A stretch of DNA of 64,000 nt from Forficula auricularia (Eukaryota; Arthropoda; Insecta; Dermaptera; Forficulidae), in NCBI GenBank assembly GCA_024734495.1, contig JALMQS010000068.1, positions 62,001 through 126,000 of the forward strand, read 5' to 3'. Under the pieces are notes generated by a model that did no database searches, was not told where the DNA came from, and worked only from the letters and a program-made list of their open reading frames with translations. Made by a program: the position numbers and the translations under genes. This document shows, piece after piece, positions 54,155 to 63,765 of this stretch. Numbering within the stretch: position 1 is the stretch's first letter; the number at the start of each line of letters is the position of its first letter.

Positions 54155-54600
54155 TTGAGGCAGTCAAATCAAATATTAACATTATCCAGCGATTCCATTC
54201 AAAACTTCTCCGAATAATCACCAATTCTCCATGGTTCGTCAATAATACACTCCGCGAAGATCTACTAAATCCATACATAAATCAAGTCATCCTCAGCAAA
54301 TCACAAAGTCACTTTTCACGAGTGGCTATTCACCCCAACAAATCGCTCCATACCTTAAGGCAAACACCGGACGAAAGGCGCCTAAAAGGAAAGTGGCCTC
54401 AGGAACTCCAGGGCGCTGAATAGAGAAAACCTCGGAGAAAACAGTTCATTGTAAATTATAAAAAAATACAACCTCCAGTGAGGCTATCTTTAAGCTATAT
54501 TGCTTTTATTTTATTCTTCTTTTATACAAACAGCCCATAGAATTTTGTAACTTTTTAAATTCTGATTGCTGCAATAAATTAATAAAAAAATAAACTGCAA
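54155..54600 (+). pseudogene. Jockey-clade LINE, 3' fragment
   Basis: The open frame reads SNINIIQRFHSKLLRIITNS, PWFVNNTLREDL and ends near RRLKGKWPQELQ. These are the last blocks of Jockey-type reverse transcriptase proteins (after the thumb). An A-rich 3' end follows near 54573-54590. The enzyme core is absent (5' truncation), so it is inactive. Confidence 0.8.
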
Positions 54601-54829
54601 CGGATCGTTGCTAAACTTTATCCAAATTCATTTGAAATATTAATATGTTCTAGAGTAAAAGTACTTTAAAATATAATTTTACTAAAAACTTTATTTAACC
54701 TTTTTTGTGGTCCCCAAGGTACTTAATTAGGATATTAAATTTCATCAAAATTGGTTAAGTCATTTTCAAGATATTTAGAAAAAACTAAAAAAAGTACTGA
54801 AATAAAGTACTAATGTTTGTAAACCGATA

Positions 54830-55195
54830 TGTACCAAAAACTAATCAGCGCTTCATTTTGTTAAAAAGAATGCTAGGTTTTTAATTTCATTTCAATCGGT
54901 GCAACGGTGTGGAAAAAATCGTGGGCCAAAAAAACGATAACATACATACATCCATCCATCCGCACGCACTAAATGAAAAAATCGCACTTTTTGGCCTCTC
55001 GACGAGACCCCATGTAATTTTTGGCAAAACCGTCACGTGCTAAAAATTCAACCTAATTGAATACTACAATTTGTGACTTTAATTGAGTCCATGGGTTCCG
55101 TAGTCTTTACCTGAGGACCCTTTGAAGCCACGCTTGCCCCGAGAGCGATTACAATACTTTACCCATGCTTTGCATTGGATAAAGTAAAAATTGCT
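54830..55195 (+). repeat. Dispersed repeat ending ACCCATGCTTTGCATTGG, copy 2
   Basis: Longer copy of 53600-53840. It begins CCGATATGTACCAAAAACTAA, similar to the 8801 foldback arm (CGATATGCACCAAAATCTAA), and includes CATCCATCCATCCGCACGCAC. The two families may share an origin. Confidence 0.55.
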
Positions 55196-55620
55196 TGAAG
55201 CAGACGACAGCCTAATTGATTCCTCTTTGTGAATCAACAACTCTACTATTCTCTTCAAAACATGATCTATTCAATTAGAAGAGATATTATCTTTGAACCG
55301 ACAAGATATATCGTGGGCTTCTTGCGAAAAGTCACTAAGTACACTTTTGGTGGATTTTCATCTAATAGTATGTAGTTGTGAGTTTCGATCATATTTATCG
55401 ATATAAAAATACTTTAAGGGCATCAAAATAACACAAACCCTATTAAACGTAAAAAACAATTTCACTAAGTGCATAATGTTCTGATTTTAGAGACGAAAAG
55501 TCATTAAGTTACTTAGTGATTACACAAATTAATTTTTAAACGTTAGTGTTAATAAATAGGCTGGATATTGGGATCTTGGACTTGAGGAAATAATTAAAAG
55601 CTAAATTTCAAAAAGTTCCA

Positions 55621-55657
55621 ACACGTTTCAAAGTCGTATATTTTTCGACTTCTTCAG
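55621..55657 (-). ncRNA. Hammerhead ribozyme core, perfect stem II
   Basis: CUGAAGA, AGUCG/CGACU (five pairs) around AAAAAUAUA, then GAAACGUG. The core is intact, but the cleavage triplet would be GUG, which hammerheads do not cut efficiently. Confidence 0.6.
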
Positions 55658-55950
55658 GCGATCTACAACAATTACAGATTATAAGAATATGAAGTCATTA
55701 GATAATTCAAGTCAACAAAATATTTTTATATAACTCTAAACAATATTCACTTTTAGGATCAGCTTCCTCGTTGATAGATAATTACAGACCATTAGACTTG
55801 ATTTTGCAATGACATGATTGACAAGGCTTAAACAAACTTAATAATACAAGACAAATTTAAAAGTTATTAACAAAATAAATAAAAAAACCTCAAACAAAAT
55901 TGATCATTCAAAGTATATCTGTCATTAAATCTTTAATAAAAATACCAACT

Positions 55951-56229
55951 TCTTCTTCGAGTGCCATACCCGAAACGGGTGTCGGCGCCTCTGCACATAT
56001 ACCTGTGCTGAGTGCGTTTTAGTTGTTTTTACACAGATATACGGGACCTACTTTTTAACGCCGGTTCCAAACGGCTAATTTGGAGAGGTGACTAGGCAAT
56101 TATACTCTTGGTAGGTTGCCATTACTTTCCAAGAGGAGGCGACTGCAAATATCTATCTGCCGAGACTCGGTCTCGAACCAGCGTTCTCCGAGTCAGCGAC
56201 CCGACACTCTACCCACTGACCTCACCTCT
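55951..56229 (-). mobile_element. tRNA-derived SINE, family 2, copy 1
   Basis: On the minus strand GGTCAGTGGGTAGAGTGTC (A box) is followed by TGGTTCGAGACC (B box). The 3' end is an AGAAGA tail. The duplication AAATACCAACT is perfect (55940-55950 and 56230-56240). Shares TACTCTTGGTAGGTTGC and TTTCCAAGAGGAG with copy 2. Confidence 0.9.
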
Positions 56230-56444
56230 AAATACCAACTGCATGATGTAAATTCTTCATTTCCCTCATTTATTATCATATAGTTAGTTTTAATTTTTTC
56301 TTTAAGCAATTTGAACCGCGAAAGTTAAATAATATAATCAATAATTTCTTATGTTAATTCTACATTTAGAAAATTATTTTATTATTTTTGGAAAAGGAAA
56401 AAATGAATTGACCAATGAGCACCCGACAGGATGATTAATAATAA

Positions 56445-56807
56445 ACAGGACTTAAAGATGAGCACGGAAATAAAGTAAACTGGCTTCGAATAAAAATGCT
56501 CAAATTTTCGAAATCTATTCAGTCTATAATTGAGTACAGCTACGACTATGAGGAAAGAATTATAAAACAATTCGCACATCAGCAAAATCCCAATAAAAAT
56601 AAAAAAAGAAATGATTCAGCCTTGCTACAAGGAGTTGCTACCCTTGAGCAAAGAGAAAAAAAGGACCTTCTGAAGCTTTGCGAGAAGGGGATTATTCCCC
56701 AAGAATTTCATCCCTGATATAAATCCCTTCCGGGCGGTTCTTACAAAAGGGATCGCATGCCAGGACCTGGACTTGACGATGTTGACGAAGAGTCCTCCGG
56801 AGAATAA
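56445..56807 (+). pseudogene. Unrecognised coding fragment with one in-frame TGA
   Basis: An open frame of about 120 codons ends at TAA 56807 with a single TGA at 56715-56717. It has protein-like composition: DEHGNKVNWLRIK, an acidic-tyrosine patch YSYDYEER, a basic NKNKKRND run, ATLEQREKKDLLKL and an acidic end (DDVDEESSG). I do not recognise the family. It could be the C terminus of a transposase, a host exon or a captured gene piece. The methionine at 56496 is not necessarily the start. Confidence 0.45.
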
Positions 56808-57080
56808 ATTTTTAATTTTAGATTTTTTTTATAAATAATTTTAGAAAATTGGACAAGAAACGATTTTTTCTTTTACTAAATTTTGTTTTTTAACTCCCTT
56901 TACCACCTTATTATACAAGTTGAAAAAATTCGACGCACTTAGTGAATTTTTGCATTTTACGATAGCGCGAAACGAGACACTAGGTGCTTCGAGGTTTTCA
57001 TTTTTCATTTTACAAGTAATTTACTTAATTATGTGAAGTATAAAACATATTTATAATTACAAAAAACAAAAGCTAAACAA

Positions 57081-57564
57081 TTACGTTTTAAACCATCTGA
57101 CGCCCAGTACTTCCGGCATCCCAAGCACCGTTTGTGATGGGTTAGTCTCCACCAGAGTCCTCAAATCCTCGTCCTGGATTACTCTAGGTCGACCACTTCG
57201 GGGCTCATCTTCAAGGCTAAAATCTTGGAACGAAATTTCTGCAAACCAACGTCGAACAGTGCGTTCATTAACACTATCATTGCCAATTGCCTGGTTAATT
57301 TTTTCGAGCTGTTTCGACACCGCTTTGGTTCAATTTGAATTCGTAGAGAAAATTGGCCGAAAATCGCTTAACGTCATCATATAGTAATAACCTGAAAAGA
57401 GGCAAAAAAATTAAAATTTAGAAAAAAATGAACAACATAAATGTATAGAGTACAAAATTCTCTATCGATCAGTATATACCACGACACAGTAGAATAAATA
57501 TTTGAGATATGGAGCTACAAAAACACATGAGATTAAAACGGACAAAACTTTTGAAACAACCTAA
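57081..57564 (-). pseudogene. Mariner N-terminal fragment with one terminal repeat
   Basis: The minus strand starts with TTAGGTTGTTTCAAAAGTTT at 57564, a mariner-type end, and after about 240 bp encodes NERTVRRWFAE, FSLEDEPRSGRP and QDEDLRTLVETNPSQTV, the helix-turn-helix DNA-binding region. The catalytic domain and the other end are missing. ISFQDF in the middle suggests a small frame disturbance. Confidence 0.75.
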
Positions 57565-57642
57565 TTTTTTAAACTAATCGTAAGTTTGAAATTGGTTTAC
57601 ATGTTAGTTAATGACTTTCCGCAAGAAGCTCATGGTATATAT

Positions 57643-58150
57643 CAGGGGTGGCCACTAACCTTAACTTTGGGAGCCGCAAATTTATAAAACTGTTTCAAAG
57701 CGAGCCACATTGTTTGGAGATTAATTAATGGTTTATTAAAAAAAAGACACATATTTTATTTTATAAAATATAAATGACTTAACATTTATTTTTTGCTCCT
57801 ACTTATAACATTAGTGTTCAATTACAATAAATAAAAAAGAAATAAGAAAATAAAGTGGTCTCAACAACGTTGCCTAGTACAAGAAACAAAGAGATTGTCC
57901 TCTGCTTGAAGCATCAAGCAGAGGACAATCTTTTGTTTCTCTTTGTAGTAACAACTCTACTCTCGGCAAAACAAAAACTTTTCAATTAACGTTGTCCTAG
58001 TCATAAAAAAAAATTAATTCAATTTTTGTATTATTTTTAATTTAATTATTATACTTTTTAAAATCAGTATTATTCAAGATGGTTCAAAAGCCGCTCGAGA
58101 TTGAGTGAAGAGCCGTATGCGGCTCGCGAGCCACGTTGTGGTCACCTCTG
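57643..58150. mobile_element. hAT MITE, CAGGGGTGGCCACT ends
   Basis: The left end is CAGGGGTGGCCACTAACC and the right end GTTGTGGTCACCTCTG. The 8-bp duplication GTATATAT is perfect (57635-57642 and 58151-58158). GAGCCGC/GCGAGCCAC motifs sit inside both ends. A small hairpin element (57885-57985, GATTGTCCTCTGCTTGA mirrored) is nested within it. Confidence 0.88.
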
Positions 58151-58159
58151 GTATATATT

Positions 58160-59060
58160 ATACTGTCCTAACACTTAGAAGATATTCAATATCTCTTATG
58201 TAAAATACTGCAAAAGGCCCAGGAGGCAGTACTAGCGATTAAAAACTAAAAATACTTTTGTTGTTTTCATAAACACTATCAATTCCTGACATTAGATAAA
58301 AAGCTTTTCATGTACATTGTAAAATTCTCCATTTTCCTCCTTCAATTAAGATCATTAATCATTTCCATTTGATTTTGAAATGGCCACGTGGCAATTTCTC
58401 TTGTATCGAGTCCTCAAGTCACTGGGTGATTTATCTCCTGGGATTCCCACTCACTCAGCTCTTCTTCTTTTATCACTCAATCTCCTTTCTATTAACATGC
58501 CCTGGCGTCTCACTCGCTCGCATTTTTCACCCACAGACAGAAACGGGAAAAGAAGGCTGGATATATTTTATTTGGCTCACAAACGCACCCTCTAATTCGA
58601 ATGACAGCAATCGAAACGCTGAATTGTCTCTTTTTTTGTACCCTGGGCAGGAACACGGATAACATTGAACATTTCCACGACACTAATTACAAAAAAAAAG
58701 GCGAGAAGAATTCTACAATCATTGTAACGAAAAGAAATGAGATCTTTTTTTATTCTCAATAAATTTCTTTAAAAATCTATATTCATAAAAAAATAATAAT
58801 AAGATTTATTATCATTTGCAAAGTCGAAACAACAAGTGTTTTTTTAATGGTTCTTAAAATGAACAAATTGAATAATTTAAAATAGAATATAAATTGAAAA
58901 AAACACCTATTCGTTTATTGACAAGGTCTTAAAATCTCAATAAAATCATTCAAAGATATATATATAAGTATTTTTGCACGAAATTTTCTCTGGAGAGAGA
59001 CAGACTGGTAGAACTTTTAATTGAAAGTAATGGAAGGCAGCACAGGGGTGAGAAGGAAAG
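58160..59060. other. Spacer with a single-copy GC-richer island
   Basis: 58360-58700 is less AT-rich, single-copy in this window and open in two plus-strand frames (97 and 71 codons) with no known motif. Host exon, untranslated region or conserved non-coding sequence are all possible. Nothing else is seen. Confidence 0.25.
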
Positions 59061-59375
59061 AAAAAATTAACACATATCCAAATAAGGTGAAATTTATTGG
59101 ATTCCTTCCTGCCTTTCTTTTGAAACCGACGTTTCGGACGATTCTTCCCTCTTTCTTCACGGTTTCAAGGGGTCAATAAAGGAAACAAATAGGAAGCATT
59201 TTATTTTTTCCTTCTTTGGCCCTTTGAAACCCTGAAGAAGGAGGAAGAATCCTCTGAAACGTCGGGTTGATAGGAAGGAGGAAGGAATCCAATAAATTGC
59301 ACCTTCATTTGGATATATGTTAATGCTCGCTTTCCTCATTACCCCTAGGCTTGCCTCCATTACTTTCAATTAACT
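59060..59375. repeat. Inverted ribozyme pair
   Basis: AACACATATCCAAATAAGGTG at the left is mirrored by ACCTTCATTTGGATATATGTT, and TTATTGGATTCCTTCCT by AGGAAGGAATCCAATAA. The right arm carries the intact hammerhead. The left arm has GUGAAGA in place of CUGAAGA (59131-59160). Confidence 0.7.
59232..59265 (+). ncRNA. Hammerhead ribozyme core, short-stem-III class
   Basis: CUGAAGA, GGAGGA/UCCUCU (six pairs, one G-U) around AGAA, then GAAACGUC. CC before the core pairs with GG after GUC, and AA with UU beyond a mismatch. All core positions are intact. Confidence 0.72.
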
Positions 59376-59499
59376 ATATAAGTATATTTTAGGGTACTTA
59401 TTATCAGATTAAGATAGTTTTTGGAGATAGACTGATAAGTGAATTTTGATTTGGCAGTCCAAAGTTCAAAATAGAAAAATAATTATAACTATTTTTTTA

Positions 59500-59560
59500 T
59501 TAAAAACCGACGTTTCGGCAGTTTATTCTCTCCCTTTTTCAGGGGTTTGAAAGGTCATTG
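59500..59560 (-). ncRNA. Decayed hammerhead
   Basis: On the minus strand CUGAAAA (one core change) is followed by an imperfect GGGAG/CUGCC hairpin and GAAACGUCGG. Confidence 0.4.
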
Positions 59561-59639
59561 AAGGAAATACAATGTGACATTCCCCTATGTCCCCTCTCAC
59601 TGGCAGTAACAATATTATCAATATTGTTATTAACAATAC

Positions 59640-60012
59640 CATCCATGATGAGGTTTTAACCAAGTTTCCTTAACAGCTTATGGCAAAAATGCCGGGATGG
59701 CCACGTGCGTCGCTTGCTCCTGGTATCGGGTTTTTGCGCGGAATTTTTAAATTACTTTTTGTCTATTTGATGCAAATCTATGGTCATGTTATTTGTTAAT
59801 GAGCATACATATCTATTTTTTTTTCTTCTTCTTCTTTTTTTTACTTGTTTATTATTTGTTAAATTGTTGTAATTAATTTGTATTTGATGTTTATTAATGT
59901 ATTGTAGCTAGATTGTATTGATGTTTGGAGGACCTAGCCACCGAGGACTTGTGCCTCTAAGGAGGTCGAGAAATAAGAAAAGATTTATTTATTTATTTAT
60001 TTATTTATTATA
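59640..60012 (+). mobile_element. LINE 3' untranslated region with (TTTA)n tail
   Basis: GGAGGACCTAGCCACCGAGG, GTGCCTCTAAGGAGGTCG and AATAAGAAAAGA precede a TTTATTTATTTA tail at 59980-60010. This is a familiar pattern for LINE 3' ends. No coding part is left. Confidence 0.6.
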
Positions 60013-60074
60013 CAGCATTTCATTCTAAGCAGAATTTAGTGTAGTGTGTTTTGAATAAAAAAGAAAGTTATAAT

Positions 60075-60315
60075 CGAGGAGTGATCCGCGATTGGATGTA
60101 GGTATAGACATCTTTGGAAGTATTCGGAAATATTTGGAAATATTTGGAAGTACTTGGAAATATTTGAAAGCACTTGGAAATATTTGGAAGTACTTGGAAA
60201 TATTTGGAAGTACTTGGAAATATTTGTAATTACTTGGAAATATTTGTAATTACTGGAAATATTTGGAAGTACTTGTAAATGTTTGGAAGTACTTGGAAAT
60301 GCGGTTCAGCCTTCG
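60075..60315 (+). mobile_element. Minisatellite-bearing MITE, copy 3
   Basis: It begins CGAGGAGTGATCCGCGATTGG, as in copy 2, and ends GGTTCAGCCTTCG. The 8-bp duplication GTTATAAT is perfect (60067-60074 and 60316-60323), which fixes the borders of the whole family. The array has about eight diverged 20-bp units (GGAAGTACTT, GGAAATATTT). Confidence 0.88.
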
Positions 60316-60323
60316 GTTATAAT

Positions 60324-61310
60324 TATCTCTCTTTTTGAACATTGGACTGCCTCATCAAAATCCGCTCAGATCCTTATTATTTTTTTCAAGTGATTGGAAA
60401 GGGTCAAATTTCTGATGAGATAATTAAATAAAAAATATTTTTTATCATGGGGCGTGAGATATCTAATGATCTTGTTGATTAGAATTTGGCTAAAATTTTG
60501 AAAATTTAATTCACTTTAAAAAACATTGTGAGAGAGCGCATCTGCAGTACATAATACTCGTACATTTCCTTCCTTTATTTAGTAATCTTAAAAAATAAAC
60601 AACTACGCTCGTTAAATATATTCTTAAAAAAATATCTTCTCTAGAGAGAGATATACATTTTCATACCGATTTATAAACATAATATTAATAAATAGAGAGA
60701 GAAAAATATTTATTTAATTTTTTTTTCTCAAAAATACATATTTAATTTCTTGAAAAATAAATGCAATATTTATTTATTAGACTAAAACGAAGCTGCTTTT
60801 TATTTATTTTCTTAGTAGATATTATGAATATAAAGAAATTTCCACTTTATCTTTAGAATAAAATTATTCGAATGTCAATATTTTTAATGAAAATACTTAT
60901 TTAAGTTGTCAGTTTTGCATTTGCATATTGTGAGATAAACGAAGGGAATAGGATGGCATTAAAAGCCATTTAAGAGGACGATTGTTTATTTAAAGAGGGT
61001 GTCAATCGTCACCTGCAAACACCGTTTGTACTTTCTCCAGACAAGCCTTTCACCCTCTCTATCTAGCGCTCTATCCAACTAACAGCCTCATTAACATTCC
61101 ATGATCCATTTAACCTAAATTGGAAATTTCTAAAGGGATAATTAAATTTCAATTAATTAATAAACTCATCAGTGATTAGATTTCTGGTTAGTATCGAAAG
61201 TATAAATTTTAGTCCAATTATGTATTGTAAATAATAAGTTTATTTTTGGGAAGAGGGGTTTATCTATACAAGGTTTATATCAATAAATAATCATTGAAAT
61301 ACTAATCGAT
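60324..61310. other. Spacer without recognised gene
   Basis: 60900-61110 is a less repetitive patch with CTGCAAACACCGTTTGTAC and other complex sequence but no open frame of note. It could be host regulatory or untranslated sequence. Confidence 0.25.
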
Positions 61311-61319
61311 TTAGATATT

Positions 61320-61560
61320 CTTCTTCTTTAAGTGCCACATCGGGTCTCCCTGACGTTTCGGCTCCTCTCCCATATACCTGTGCTGAGTGTGTTTAGCTGT
61401 TTTTAGAGAGTAGAGAAGTTACTAGGCAATTATACTCTTGGTAGGTTGCGATTGCTTTCCAAGAGGAGGGGACTGCAAATACCTTCCGATACTCAGTCTA
61501 GAACCAGCGTACTTCAGGGCAGCGGCCCGACACTCTAACCACTGACCCACAGTCGCTTCA
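61320..61560 (-). mobile_element. tRNA-derived SINE, family 2, copy 2
   Basis: Same family as 55951-56229, with TGGGTCAGTGGTTAGAGTGTC (A box) and TGGTTCTAGACTG (worn B box). The duplication ATTTAGATATT is perfect (61309-61319 and 61561-61571). Internal deletion near 61400 relative to copy 1. Confidence 0.9.
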
Positions 61561-61709
61561 ATTTAGATATTAATAAAATAAAATTGAGGAGAAAGTGAAC
61601 ATTTTATGAATCTCAAATTTTATTGATTTAGAAATGATTTCCTTAAGCGAACAGTTTGAGCTAACAAGGTGAAACTAGATAAAAATGTGCAAATTAATAA
61701 TACAAACTA

Positions 61710-62091
61710 TTATGTGTGGGGTAGAACTTCCCAGCTGAGTGCTTCCAACGTCTCGCGAACCGGTTTTTCCGTATATGATGGAGAATTGTCATGGAGAAAA
61801 ATGACCTTATGTTGTCTTTTTTGATATTCTGATTGTTTTTTGAGCAGCGAACTGTTCAAATCGATCAATTGTTGTTGGTAGCGTTTGGTATTAACCGTTT
61901 CAATCGTTTTCGTCCAACAATGCTTGAAATTCTGCATCTTCTTACTTTTTTGCGGTTTTCCGTGTTCCTTGTCTGCAACATCAAAATCACTATTTTTGAA
62001 ACGCCGAAACCATCTTTCACACGTATCTTGCGATGGAGCATGTTCACCAGAAGCTTCTCGAAGCATTTGTTTGGTATGATTCAGCAGCAGC
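61710..62091 (-). pseudogene. Mauritiana-like mariner transposase with a large internal deletion
   Basis: The N-terminal block HAPSQDTCERWFRRFKNSDF and EHGKPQK leads, through a breakpoint near 61895-61910, directly to TVNTKRYQQQLIDLNSSL and KVIFLHDNSPSYTEKPVRE. About 150 codons, including the first catalytic aspartate, are gone, and the frame ends at WEVLPHT before the third. The blocks match the Mos1 (mauritiana) type. The 5' end is cut by a LINE tail at 62092. Confidence 0.8.
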
Positions 62092-62185
62092 TTTTTTATG
62101 ATAATGATTAGAGAAGGAGTTACACCAAAGAGGTGCAACCCCTAAAGGCCTGGGTTGGCCCCTCCATCGTGAAAAGAAGAAAGAA
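62092..62185 (-). mobile_element. LINE 3' tail inserted in mariner
   Basis: Minus-strand GGAGGGGCCAACCCAGGCCT and TCTAATCATTATCAT end in an A-run that merges with the AAAAAAGC of the mariner reading frame. About 93 bp of the 3503-4300 LINE family, the shortest copy here. Confidence 0.75.
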
Positions 62186-62990
62186 TTCGAATGAAAACAA
62201 AAAATTAATGCTGTCGGCGAATGCTCTTATTTTGTCACAAATATCAACATATTGAACACAGCAAAACAATACTATGCAAATATTTTTTCAATTTTTCACT
62301 TATGCGCGTTTGGCCCTCGTTGATGGAGCAACAAAGTGCCATCTATGTCAAATATTTATGCTACACACTGAATTAGTGCATCATCTGTTTCTCGAATCCG
62401 CATTCCATACTTGTACACCTAGTAAACAATTTCGTGAACTAGTTTGTTTTGTTATTATTGATATAATGGTAGAATGTCTTATTTTTGGAATTCAAACGAA
62501 AACAATTATTTGTTGGAGAACTAGAAAGTTATTTTGAAAATCAACTTTCTGGGAAGTCTCCAGTTTTTGAAACATTCTTTTCTAGTTTTTTCAGGTTCAA
62601 CCTAAATTAAGTGTGCCCTCAAAATGTTGAACCAAGTTAGATGTAATCTTTAGTTAAAATTATGATGAAATTGTATCACTTTGTTAATGTCACATTTTTA
62701 AACGAAACGCCATCATTTAATAAGAGTTCTGAGAATAAATTTGTAAAATGTTCATTTGTTCATCTTGGTTTTTATACATTTCCTTCCTCCACCATCGTCG
62801 TCTTCTTTTTTGGGACTTTTTATTTTTATAATAATAAAAGCGGCGGCAACACCTGCAGCGGTTAATTGATTCATCTCGCGACTAAACAATTGGAGTTTAA
62901 GTCGCTAATAATGTTGCCAAATATGGACAGACAAGCGAATTGTGCGATTTTTTCTCGGCCGACGATGCTCTGTCCCGGCGATTTTAAATC
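62186..62990. other. Spacer, possibly remains of mariner 5' region
   Basis: No gene is recognised. The open frames at 62274 and 62662 have no known motif. Sequence just right of 62185 may include the original mariner 5' untranslated part, but no terminal repeat was found. Confidence 0.25.
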
Positions 62991-62997
62991 GTTAACA

Positions 62998-63419
62998 ATG
63001 AAAAAGGTCTCGAGATGTCTTCGAGACGTAGTGTGGAACAAAAAATATATGTCCAAGGACTGTAAGACCCGCATTATTAAACCTGTATACGACCTTATCT
63101 TAACACCTACGCCGTAAAAACAAGAGCAGAAACTACCAAAACTAAAAACCGACTCCAAATAGCCGAAATGAAAGTCCTGAGATCAATCTCAGGACTCAGT
63201 ATAAGAGATAAAGTTCGAAATGAAAACATCCGAAATCAATGTGGAATCATCGACATATTAAAGTGGACAAAAGGAAGATGCCGAGAGTGGTACGAACACG
63301 ATGAGAGGCTCGCCAAACAACCCCTAGTGTCCAAACCAACCACAAAGAGACCTCTTGTAAGACCTCCAAAAAGATGGATTGACAGTTGGCAAAATAACGG
63401 GGAAGTCTCTGGAAATTAA
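62998..63419 (+). pseudogene. LINE reverse transcriptase C-terminal fragment, frame-shifted
   Basis: KVSRCLRDVVWNKKYMS and KTRIIKPVYDL lie in one frame and stop at 63117. After a frame change near 63105-63115 the next frame gives AETTKTKNRLQIAEMKVLRS, SGLSIRDKVRNENIRNQC and KRPLVRPPKRWID. This is the typical C-terminal region of RTE-like or related insect LINEs, with the W-rich WTKGRCREWYEHDERL block. The enzyme core is missing. Confidence 0.7.
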
Positions 63420-63560
63420 CAGAAGAAATCCTAAATTAAGAAGAAGAACAACAACAAAATCTACGAATCGACCGATAATCGTCCAAAATGTACATAGATT
63501 AAGGGATTTGCGAATGTTTTTGTCGTTTTGTCAGGAAATAGTTTAAGCTACTAGCAACTT

Positions 63561-63752
63561 TTTTTTTTTTTTTTTTTTTTTTGGCTTTTCGGCCTTTCTA
63601 GCCATAAGCCTAATTACGATACTAGTTATTTTTTTTTTTAATTTGTCTCTACTCCCGGGGGTCAGATTTTAGCTGGATGCCTTGAGTCGGATTCGAACCC
63701 GGGTCCCCTGGTTAGCTCGCTGTCACGCTACCGCCTAGCCTATCTGACCCCC
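63561..63752 (-). mobile_element. tRNA-derived SINE, family 1, with long poly(A)
   Basis: On the minus strand TAGGCTAGGCGGTAGCGTG (A box) and GGGTTCGAATCC (perfect B box) precede a body ending AAAGGCCGAAAAGCC and a run of about 22 A. The duplication CTACTAGCAACTT is perfect (63548-63560 and 63753-63765). The related copy is at 31341-31505. Confidence 0.92.
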
Positions 63753-63765
63753 CTACTAGCAACTT

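Larger units (their letters stand above)
55453..56950. mobile_element. Possible CACTA-like element (weak)
   Basis: CACTAAGTGC at the left and GCACTTAGTG at the right are inverted and bound a region holding a coding fragment (56445-56807). No matching target duplication was found, and CACTAAGT also occurs at 55333. The interval also contains a hammerhead and a SINE. Confidence 0.3.
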
